Source: Aphrocallistes beatrix (taxonomy: Eukaryota > Porifera > Hexactinellida > Sceptrulophora > Aphrocallistidae). Taken from it: a DNA stretch of 64,000 bases. The notes under the pieces were generated by a model. That model was not told the origin of the DNA. It worked only from the letters and a program-made list of their open reading frames with translations, and made no database searches. The position numbers and the translations under genes were made by a program. This document shows positions 21,035 to 29,342 of the stretch, piece after piece; positions within the stretch are counted from its first letter, which is position 1; each line of letters begins with the position of its first letter. The DNA is taken from positions 868,001-932,000 of the forward strand of contig OY725497.1 of the NCBI GenBank assembly GCA_963281255.1, written 5' to 3'.

Positions 21035-21610
21035 TCACCATTTAATATCCTTTTCTTTGAAAATAAATACAAGAGATGTATTATCTTTCCTATAGAATCC
21101 GTGTAATGGTTCGCGGATAATTGCACAATCCCACATATCCCTCCACACCGTCTTGATCTCGGTTTTGTGGCTCGGACACCATGAACTGAGTCCTTTGATG
21201 GTTCCCATAAATGGATTGGAGAAAGTACAAATAAACTGGGGTTGGTACGCGTCTCCGTTAGTTTGAATAACTTTAAAGCTAACTCCTCCACTAACACCAG
21301 CCATTGAAAGGTCTATATTACAAGCGTAAAATGTTATGGAGCAACCAGGCTGGATAGTTTCTGCCGGATAGGACCACAACCTCCCGTTAGAGAACCATTC
21401 CGTGTCCATCTGTAATCTCAATTCCTGCGATAAGTTGACAATCGTGATCTCTAAAGGTCGGGCCTTTTGCCATATCTCTTTGCTGGTTCCAGAGATTGAG
21501 TTGAACAATTTGATGGATGAATCAGACAATTTAACGCAAGAATTTCCTGCATTAATTCCTTTAGTGAGAGTTTCTAAAGCAGTAGCTTCTGTAGGAAATC
21601 CAGTTGCCAT
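21035..21610 (-). CDS. Actinoporin-like beta-sandwich protein, copy 1 (intact)
   Basis: 191 aa, intronless. It shows no classical signal peptide. An N-terminal stretch that could form an amphipathic helix is followed by a strand-rich core: LEITIVNLS, a Trp/Gly/Arg segment before PAETIQPG, then GVSGGVSFKV, then FICTFSNPF and a GLSSWC motif. The order (strand, W-x-SG, P..I.PG, GV.G...., F.NP, SNW-like) resembles actinoporin-like proteins, a cytolysin-type fold also present outside cnidarians. The resemblance is by pattern, and an aegerolysin-like or unrelated sandwich protein is possible; whether it makes pores is unknown. A TATA-type element lies 45 bp before the ATG. It is the most diverged of the copies here. 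Confidence 0.6.
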   Translation of the reverse strand: MATGFPTEATALETLTKGINAGNSCVKLSDSSIKLFNSISGTSKEIWQKARPLEITIVNLSQELRLQMDTEWFSNGRLWSYPAETIQPGCSITFYACNIDLSMAGVSGGVSFKVIQTNGDAYQPQFICTFSNPFMGTIKGLSSWCPSHKTEIKTVWRDMWDCAIIREPLHGFYRKDNTSLVFIFKEKDIKW

Positions 21611-21654
21611 ATTTTACCTTTTGCAAAATATTTAGCTAATGACTAGAGCGTTTA

Positions 21655-21661
21655 TTTTATA
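21655..21661 (-). promoter_or_regulatory. TATA box of actinoporin-like copy 1
   Basis: On the minus strand GTATATAAAATAAACGC lies about 45 bp upstream of the ATG at 21610, followed by CTCTAGTCATTAGC. A related CTCTAGTCAT follows a TATATAAAA at the relic locus (24657), which supports a shared core promoter. Confidence 0.55.
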
Positions 21662-22002
21662 TACATATTTCGAAATAATACATCAGTGGTATAAATAACA
21701 AAATAGCGTGTGCATAGTCTAGAGGGAAACAAGGCACTGAAAGATAATTCTACTCAATGGCATAAAGAGTTAATTTTAACGACGCGATTGAAACGAGTTT
21801 GAAATTTTTGACTGATTTAAGTCATTTTTGCTCCACATTTATAGAGGTTCCACTGTTCTACGAGTTGAAAGTACTTCGTAGTCCAGTATAATAAAATTGC
21901 TGATTAGAATGCAGTTTTTCCTATCTTTTTCCGACATAAATATGTATTTAGCTACTTATAGAATAAATAATCTAAAACGAATGATTCCCATTTACACAGG
22001 GA
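21662..22002. other. Spacer upstream of actinoporin-like copy 1
   Basis: AT-rich, with no gene or clear repeat. Confidence 0.3.
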
Positions 22003-22109
22003 TAATTATTCAAACAAATTTAAGGAAAACTAACACCGGCGTAGCCACCAGGGGGGCAAGGGGGAGCAGTTGCCCTCCCTCCCCCACCTTGAAATAGTGA
22101 TAAGCAGTG

Positions 22110-22549
22110 GCGTAGTCAGACGTTGATCTCAACCTGGGCACACTCCACTAAGTTCTGAGCTCAGACGAAAATGTCGACTCATCATGGAATTATGACGTCA
22201 TTGTCACATTTTTAAAAGTTAAGCAATACAGTTATTCGAGCATAACTCAGCCATTATAGGAGATAGAAGGCTGATATTTTAATAGAATCTGTATACTAAC
22301 ATACCTCACATATGATGCAACTATCATCAAAAAATGACGACTCATCACTTTGTTATTACGTCATCAAAAATTAAAAATCGACAAATTTGGTGATTTTTCG
22401 TGTGATATCGATTATAACAGTAGGACAGACGTATTTAGAGATGTTATCTCCATTATAATTATCCAATGTGACCCCAGGCGACCGAAGGGAGCCTCCGGCG
22501 GACACAGTGTCCACCAGCCGCGCAGCGCAAGCAAGCGAAGCGCGCTTGT
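22110..22549 (+). mobile_element. Dispersed family A element inserted in duplicated flank
   Basis: Carries the family A body (GAGCTCAGACGAAAATGTCG, AATTATGACGTCATTGTC) and the GC-rich tail CGACCGAAGGGAGCCTCCGG through AGCGAAGCGCGCTTGT. The sister duplicate at 26153-26350 has the same left and right flanks (GATAAG and AACTAGTAATA) without it, so it inserted after the duplication, or was lost from the other copy. Confidence 0.75.
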
Positions 22550-22716
22550 TAACTAGTAATATGTAAAGTTTAAACACAAATAATTTTAGTGCATCCGAAG
22601 TATACACAGGAATGCATGCAGATACTGAGAGTACAATAACATTAGCTTTCTAAAAGTGTAATCCCTAGCAAAACACAAAAGAGCACTCATCCAACCACAT
22701 GGCATCAATCACTTTA

Positions 22717-23286
22717 TCACCATTCAATTTCTTTCTCTTTCAAAATGAATACAAGAGATTTATCCCCCTTTCTAAAGAATCCATGCAGTGGTTCTCTGAT
22801 AATTGTACAGTCAGACATCTTTTTCCAAACCTCATTGATATCAGTTTGGTGCAACGGACACCACGAACTAAGTCCTTTAATGACTCCAAGGGTTGGATTG
22901 GAGAAAGTACAGATAAATTGAGATCCGTACACTATTCCGTCGGGTTGAGTAACTTTAAAACTAATTCCTCCACTAACACCATTCAGTGAATAGTCGCTAT
23001 TGCATACATAAAATGTCAAAGAGCAACCAGGCTGGATGGTTTCTGCCGGATGGGACCACAACCGCCCCTTAGAGAACCATTCCTTGTCCATCTGTAATCA
23101 CAGTGCCCGTGACAAATTGACGATCGTGATCTCTAAAGGACGAGCTTTATTCCAAATCCCCTCGCTGGATCCAGATATTGAGTTGAAAAATTTGATGGAT
23201 GAATTAACCAATTCCATGCAATTCTTTTCTGTATTAATTCCTTCAGTGTCTGAAGCCGTCGCTTCTGTACCAAATGCAGTTGCCAT
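22717..23286 (-). pseudogene. Actinoporin-like copy 2, one nonsense codon
   Basis: Nearly identical in layout to copy 3 (26509-27084), but the frame is interrupted by TGA at 23100-23098, where copy 3 has CGA. A single C-to-T change at a CpG explains it. The rest of the core after the stop is open to 22717. The segment before the stop covers the N-terminal helix region and first strand. There are also small length differences in the first 20 codons. A downstream Met could start a shorter product, but no signal supports that. Confidence 0.75.
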
Positions 23287-23475
23287 TTCTTATCTTTTTG
23301 GCAAATTATTTAGATAATGAATGGAGAATTTCGCTATTTTGTATGAGGTGAATGGAGTAGCCAGAAAAATATGTCTACAATCTTGCTACTTTATGTAAAT
23401 GGCTAAAGTTTGTGTTTAATTTAGTAGATAGCGTATTACATGAATCAGGTTTTATGGGATTAATATACTTTAGTG

Positions 23476-24213
23476 CAAGGGTGCTCAAACTATGGCCCGC
23501 GGATAATTCGCTTGTTTTCATTATTCATATACACTGCCTGAACAAAAGTATTCGTACACCCCATAATTCCCCATACAAATAGTTATAATACTGATTTATT
23601 TAGCGTTTCAAGAATATTTAATTTGTGAGAGATACACTTAATTTGACTTCAAATTCGAATTCTCCACGTTCAAATTACTCACTTTATAAGTTTTCAAATT
23701 AATTACTCTTCCTCAAGAATAAGTATTTTCACCATTTGCTTTCCTATGCCACATGTCGCGAGTGATCACCATTGTATATGATGGCATTGATGGTATGAAG
23801 TGGCACAGTTTGAAAATTTTTAACCTTGTGGGAGTGTAAACAAGTTGAAAGATTAAAGAGTGAGTAATTAGAATATAGAGAATTCGAATTTGAAGTTAAA
23901 TTAAGCATATCTCTTACCAATTAAATACCTTGACTCGCTAAATAAATCAGTATTATAACTATTTGTATGAGGAATTATGAGGTGGACGAATAATTTTGTT
24001 CAGGCAGTGTATAAACAGTAGATTGATGTGCTTCAATCGTCACAGATAATAATAGTTTTTTCTAAACACCATATAGAAATTATTAGATACGCTACAAATG
24101 TATAGCTTGAAAATTGATTAAACTAAAGCCAGAGGCGATCTATGATTTGTGGCCCGTAAGGCGGAGCCTAATTTTTAAAGTGGCCCATAGATTTAAAAGT
24201 TTGAGCACCCCTG
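23476..24213. mobile_element. hAT-like MITE carrying a nested element
   Basis: Ends are CAAGGGTGCTCAAACTATGG and, inverted, CAGGGGTGCTCAAACTTTTA, with GGCCCGCGG/GTGGCCCGTAAGGC just inside, typical of hAT elements. It is split by a second element at 23530-24012. No transposase is encoded. It lies between divergent actinoporin-like copies. Confidence 0.75.
23530..24012. mobile_element. TA-flanked foldback (CACTGCCTGAACAAAA ends), nested
   Basis: TACACTGCCTGAACAAAAGT at the left and the complement ACTGCCTGAACAAAATTATT at the right, flanked by TA. The arms pair over about 190 bp (CAGTATTATAACTATTTG and GAATTCGAATTTGAAG blocks), so nearly the whole 480 bp folds on itself. This is a Tc1/mariner-type MITE inserted into the hAT-like element. 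Confidence 0.8.
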
Positions 24214-24238
24214 CAAGTTTAGTGTGTGTACCTATTAG

Positions 24239-24310
24239 TATATGTTGCAGTTCATGGACGTGCCTGGTGTGCACGTGCGCACCAGGCACATCCATAAACT
24301 GCAACATATA
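24239..24310. repeat. 72-bp near-perfect palindrome
   Basis: TATATGTTGCAGTTCATGGA pairs with TCCATAAACTGCAACATATA, with a GTGCCTGGTGTGCACGTGCG centre. It would form a strong hairpin in RNA or cruciform in DNA. It may be a miniature foldback element. Confidence 0.8.
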
Positions 24311-24656
24311 GGATAGTACTTAGTGCATATAGGATAGTAAGGCTATTTTCATGAGACATGATATTATTAATCGAGTTTAATAGTAAGGATATCAAATTCA
24401 ATTAATCGTATACGTATTACAACTGAGCTGAATTAGAATATACTTACGTAACTCCTGGCCAATAACTAGTAGTACGAGGATTTTTTTAGAATATGGATAT
24501 AAAAACATCGCGAACTGGGCATTATTTAAATGGAATAATCGTACCACGTTTAAAATGCACTGGAATACTAACCAATTTAATATTCTGATTGGAATTAGAA
24601 AATTCAGTGGATCATTAGCATTTGCCTCCCTTCCCTCTTCTCTGGCTAAGCCACTT

Positions 24657-24890
24657 TATATAAAAGTATGTACATAGTTGTACTACGTAATAAGAACCAA
24701 ATTCTCTCTAGTCATATCTATATATAATCTGCAAAAGGAGAAAGATGGTAGGTGCACTTACTATTGCTACATTAAAAAGATGAAAGAATAAAGGGAGGAA
24801 AAAGATTCCTTGAAATGGTTAATTAATCCATCAAATTGTTCAGCTCAATATCTGCAACGAGACACGGCATATGAGATAAAATTGAAAAAT
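24657..24890 (+). pseudogene. Actinoporin-like relic (promoter and 5' fragment)
   Basis: A TATATAAAA at 24657 and a CTCTAGTCAT start-site motif precede an ATG at 24745 that closes after 12 codons. From about 24804, CCTTGAAATGGTTAATTAAT and the following 75 bp match copy 4 (28153 onward), including the region encoding its AAATCGTTCAACTCAATATC segment. The match ends near 24882, where family B sequence begins. The fragment stops within a few codons and cannot encode the core. Confidence 0.7.
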
Positions 24891-24894
24891 CTTT

Positions 24895-25420
24895 ATCTTT
24901 AGATATTACAACGTTAGGATTTTTTTGTGGTTGTCCGAATTGATTGAAGAATTGGCAAGTCGTAGAGATATTAAAATTGGCATGTAGGTGTCAAATTATA
25001 TGACTACGATTAAGTTCTAAGAACTAAGCGAAATGTTCACACCTTTGCAAAAGAAATGGAAACAATTTTTCACGCCTTTTCTTTACAATATATATGACTT
25101 TACTCTCACAATAGAAATCATTGTACGACACTACAATAGATTGTCGTTGTTATTAAACTTCAAAGCCACAACTTATGTTTGATATCTTAATTTTATTATA
25201 GTGTATAGTAATAAAAAGGTTATGTGCATATTTTCACACCTTTATATACATATTTTCACACCATTTGACGAATTTTGAAAAATAGGCTAGAGACTAGCTT
25301 CCAACGGTAGACATGGGGGTTTTAGAGGTGTAGATTTCGAATATTATATTTTCAGATCTATAGATAAATTATTTTTTACTTTTGTTTACATTAGATACAT
25401 AAAGTAAGTTTTTGCATATC
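24895..25420 (+). mobile_element. Dispersed family B element
   Basis: Starts near GTTGTCCGAATTGATTGAAG, then AAGTCGTAGAGATATTAAAA and TTTTCACACC repeats. Relatives are at about 48290-48800 and 62015-62250. The opening GAATTGATTGAAGAA is shared with family A. No coding capacity. Confidence 0.6.
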
Positions 25421-25429
25421 GGTTTAAGG

Positions 25430-26040
25430 TAGTCCTTTTGAGCGTTATTTTTTGGGTTTCCTTTGATATATTTCAGTTCTGAGCAAATTTAGATTTAAAC
25501 TGATCCCTCTCGAATTCTACGCATCAACTAATATATACTATAGATTGACTTCTCTAAAGTATTCTAGTTTTAGGCTGAGGGAATAATGTGTTTTGAAGTG
25601 GTTTACTACTACTACTTTTGTCCCACTTTTTAAGTGGTGAAAATTAGCCAAAAATCCACTAAAAGTGGCATAACATTTTTCATTACGAGCAATACTATTG
25701 AACACCTCCCGTTTACTTTTTCACATTGGTTCTTAATTATTTAACCTTTTAATGATCTTATTTTACGATTTTTACAATTTTTATTCTCCAAATTTAGTTT
25801 TAAGGCATTTTCAATGGGAAGATTCCAACTTTTCAACACTACTCTAAACCGATGTACAAAAATCTAATGTAGGAACCACAATAGTTGTCCTCCTAAACTA
25901 AACCAATATATAAATTGGGAGCTGATCCCCTAAGGAATACAATAGACAAATCGAAAATATCCTATTTTCACTATCATTTGAGATACAGATATGGGATGAA
26001 AACTTTTTGAATGCCCTAAGTATTATGACTATGAGTTTTC
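25430..26040 (+). repeat. Dispersed repeat related to 57399-58165
   Basis: TTCAGTTCTGAGCAAATTTA, TGTCCCACTTTTTAAGTGG and GAACACCTCCCGTTTAC recur in reverse orientation at 57700-57990. Both regions end with a GCCCTAAGTAT motif. This copy is more degraded than the other. Confidence 0.65.
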
Positions 26041-26508
26041 ATAATTTGAGTAGTCCCGATGTAGTATTACATATTAATATTTCACGTTTTAAGTCATTTA
26101 CTGGAGCTGCACTATCGGTTTGTCGACCGACATTGACAGAGTGAAATTGACACAGGAATAATTATTCAAACAAGTGTAAGGACAACTTACCACTGGCGTA
26201 GCCACCAGGGGGGTAAGAGAGGGGTAAGAGAGCAGTTGCCCTCCCCCCTTGAAATAGTGATAAGAATGTACATCGAATTGAATTGGTTAATTAAGTGTGT
26301 TATTATTAGTCACATTGCAGACAAAATACTTAATAATTAACTAGTAATACGTAAATAAAGTCTAGACACAAAACATTTAGTGCATCCTAAAGTATACACA
26401 GGAATGCATGCAGATACTGAGAGTACAATAATATTAGCTTTCTAAAAGTGTAATTCCTAGCAAAACACAAAAGAGCACTCATCCAACCACATGGCATCAA
26501 TCACTTTA

Positions 26509-27084
26509 TCACCATAAATTTTCTTTCTCTTTCAAAATGAATACAAGAGATTTATCCCCCTTTCTAAAGAATCCATGCAGTGGTTCTCTGATAATTGTAC
26601 AGTCATTCATGTTTTCCCAAACCTCTTTGATATCAGTTTGGTGCAACGAACACCACGAACTAAGTCCTTTAATGGCTCCAAAATATGGATTGGAGAAAGT
26701 AGAGATAAATTGAGATTTGTACACTTTTCCGTCAGGTTGAGCAACATTAAAACTAATTCCTCCACTAACACCAGACATTGAAAAGTCTCTATTGCATGCA
26801 TAAAATGTCAAAGAGCAACCAGGCTGGATGGTTTCTGCCGGATGGGACCACAACCGCCCCTTAGAGAACCATTCCTTGTCCATCTGTAATCGCAGTGCCC
26901 GTGACAAATTGACGATCGTGATCTCTAAAGGGCAAGCTTTATTCCAAATCCCCTCGCTGGATCCAGATATTGAGTTGAACAATTTGATGGATGAATTAAC
27001 CAATTCCATACAATTTTTTTCTGTATTCATTCCTTCAGTGACAGTTTCTAAAGCAGTAGCTTCTGTAGCAAATTCAGTTGCCAT
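26509..27084 (-). CDS. Actinoporin-like beta-sandwich protein, copy 3 (intact)
   Basis: 191 aa, intronless and unbroken. Core landmarks are as in copy 1: LEITIVNLS, PAETIQPG, GVSGGISFNV, FISTFSNPY and GLSSWC. It is much closer to copy 2 than to copy 1, and the similarity to copy 2 continues into both flanks, so the two arose by duplication of a larger block. Cysteine positions vary little between copies; the cores share the residues around the PG and SNP motifs. The function is probably membrane or lipid binding if the fold assignment holds, and pore formation is not established. The frame starts at the same Met as copy 1. Confidence 0.6.
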   Translation of the reverse strand: MATEFATEATALETVTEGMNTEKNCMELVNSSIKLFNSISGSSEGIWNKACPLEITIVNLSRALRLQMDKEWFSKGRLWSHPAETIQPGCSLTFYACNRDFSMSGVSGGISFNVAQPDGKVYKSQFISTFSNPYFGAIKGLSSWCSLHQTDIKEVWENMNDCTIIREPLHGFFRKGDKSLVFILKEKENLW

Positions 27085-27179
27085 TTGTTATCTTTTTTGC
27101 AAATTATTTAGCTAATGACTGGAGAATTTAGTTTTTATGATTATGTCTATACATACACGTACGAGGTGAATGGAGTAGC

Positions 27180-27786
27180 CAGAGGAGAAGAAGGGGGGTA
27201 AAATGAAAAATGACCAATTGAACTTTATAAAATTCTAATTAGAATATTCACGTTTTAGCTACCAGGGTATTTTGAGACGTTTCATTCCTGGTCCATATTG
27301 GCTCTCATGCTATTTTTTTATTATAGCTACTAAACCAGTCGATTTGTAAAGCAGTGACTCATTGCAAATTTATTAAATTTAGGTTATTTCAGTTTTACTC
27401 AATCACATTGCGTATATATTTAGGAGAATTTAAGAATTGAATTAAACAATGCATACTGAAGGCCGCTATAAGGCCTCTAACACGAGATTCTTACAAAGGT
27501 ATGTTAAAGAAATCTATAGATTCAATAATTATTGCCATGGATAATTCAAAAATGCCGATTCTCGAATAGTAGCAGGGCCTTAGGGGGTATTATTATTTTA
27601 AAATATACTACCGAATGGAACATTTTAGATAGAAAATATTAAATAATCGCCCGAGTTAGTCTAGCAATGGAAAAAGACAAATAATTTGCATGAACCATTA
27701 TGCTAAGGTTGTTAGAATAATGGTTCACTCAAATAATTTCATAAATTTTTTGAAAGTATTTAAAAAATATTTTTCCAACCAGTGAG
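27180..27786. other. 600-bp insertion absent from the sister duplicate
   Basis: The two duplicated blocks align on both sides (GAATGGAGTAGCCAG on the left, AATATGTCTACAATCTTGCT on the right). Copy 2's block joins them directly at about 23355-23370, while this block has about 600 bp between. AACCAG/AGCCAG-like edges hint at a mobile element, but no clear inverted ends are visible. Confidence 0.5.
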
Positions 27787-27886
27787 AGAAAATATGTCTA
27801 CAATCTTGCTACTTTATGTAAAAAGCTAAAGTTTGTGTTTAATTTAGCAGATAGCGTATTACATGAATCAGGTTTCATGGGATTAA

Positions 27887-28142
27887 TAGTGTCCAGAAAT
27901 TATTGGCACCTTATGATGTTATTCTTGACTTACTATAATTTAGTACTATAACCATACTGTATATCCTTCAACCTTCCTATTGTTCTATTGAGCCTTGGTA
28001 ATAGTTATTATTTGATGCCTGATAGGATTAAGAAAAAAAGTAGTATAGAACATGCTGGAGATTATATTTATGCGATAGTTTATCATGATTTGAATTTTTG
28101 GTACATTAAGTAAGGTGCCAATAATTTCAGGACACCCTGTAT
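27887..28142. mobile_element. Mariner-type MITE (GGTGTCC...TTGGCACCTTA ends)
   Basis: Left TAGTGTCCAGAAATTATTGG and the inverted right end AGGGTGTCCTGAAATTATTGG, each followed by CACCTTA. The right border TACAGGGTGTCC-type end sits at a TA. It abuts the 5' end of actinoporin-like copy 4. Confidence 0.75.
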
Positions 28143-28158
28143 ATGAAGATGCCTTGAA

Positions 28159-28653
28159 ATGGTTAATTCATCCGTCAAATCGTTCAACTCAATATCTGCA
28201 ACGAGACACGGCATATGGGATAAAGCTCGGCCATTAGAAATCACGATCGTCAACCTGTCACGGATGCTGCAATTACAGATGGACAAGGAATGGTTTTATT
28301 ATGGGAGGTTGTGGTCCCATCCGGCGGAAACTATCCATCCCGGTTGCTCTTTGACATTTTACGCATGCAATAGCGACTATTCAATGGCTGGTGTTAGTGG
28401 AGGCGTTAGCTTTAGAGTTACTCAATCTAAAGCAATGGAGTACATCCCCAATTTTATTTGTACTTTCTCCAATCCATCTGTGGGAGCCATCAAAGGATTC
28501 AGTTCGTGGAGTTCGTTGAACCAAAACGAGATCGAAAAGGTTTGGGAAAACATGCATGACTGTACAATTATCCGCGAACCATTGCATGGTTTCTATAAAA
28601 AGGACGATACATCTCTTGTATTTATTTTAAAAGAAAAAGATATTGAATGGTGA
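28159..28653 (+). CDS. Actinoporin-like copy 4, 5' end lost at a MITE
   Basis: 164 aa from the first available Met. The whole beta-rich core is open: LEITIVNLS, a W/G/R segment, PAETIHPG, GVSGGVSFRV, FICTFSNPS and a GFSSWS motif (Cys of the other copies replaced by Ser), ending with the shared KEKDIEW tail. Homology to the other copies continues only about three codons upstream of this Met, then stops at the MITE ending at 28142. The roughly 25 N-terminal residues of the other copies, which would include the candidate amphipathic helix, are absent. It lies on the strand opposite to copies 1-3, head to head with copy 3. It may be a pseudogene or a shortened protein. Confidence 0.5.
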   Translation: MVNSSVKSFNSISATRHGIWDKARPLEITIVNLSRMLQLQMDKEWFYYGRLWSHPAETIHPGCSLTFYACNSDYSMAGVSGGVSFRVTQSKAMEYIPNFICTFSNPSVGAIKGFSSWSSLNQNEIEKVWENMHDCTIIREPLHGFYKKDDTSLVFILKEKDIEW

Positions 28654-29342
28654 GATCGTGATTGGGAACAAACTCCTGTCATAATTGTTGAAACATAGCC
28701 CTGTGTGCCTAAGGCTATTATATTCTCAGTATTACGTAGTTAGGATTCTGGATTAGTCATTTAGGATCCTTAAATTAAACATGTTGTGTGGATTGAGACT
28801 TTTTATTTCTGTCTATTTGCTATACTTGTACTTTGATTTAGTTATTTGTCTACAATGTAATTAGTATATTTCTTCATATCCATCGTACATGACGACGACA
28901 TGACTCTAGGTGGAATTACAGACTTTCCCGCCTAATTTAATACGTACTATTACAAGGCTGAGTTAGTACCAAACATTGAAAATAAAGTAAATAAAAGGTC
29001 CCAAGTTTGAATGGGCCCAATTCCAAACAGCTTACAGCGCTCCCCAGACCCCCAGCTGGTTTCCATGCTCCCCCTACAAAACGCCCTGGCTATGTTCATG
29101 GTGGGCACCCCATCATCATCGCTTACGCCTAGAGGTAATAATAATGTACCATACTGAGCCTTGGATAGTCCAAAGTAGTAAGAACTACAATAGTTCTTAG
29201 CTATTCACTGCTAATAGTACAAAAATAGAGATACTCTACACAGATTATTGGAATATTCATAACTAAGTTAGAGTGGAAACATATAGTCATATTAGAAATA
29301 CAATTAGTTTTAAGATGGAAAAGAAAGTTACACTTTGCAATG
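28654..29342. other. Spacer between copy 4 and the TPR-SET gene
   Basis: AT-rich, no gene seen. A short Pro/Cys-rich-looking stretch around 29000-29130 (CCCCAGACCCCCAGC, GGTGGGCACCCCATC) resembles degraded GGCGTAGCC-type elements. Confidence 0.3.
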
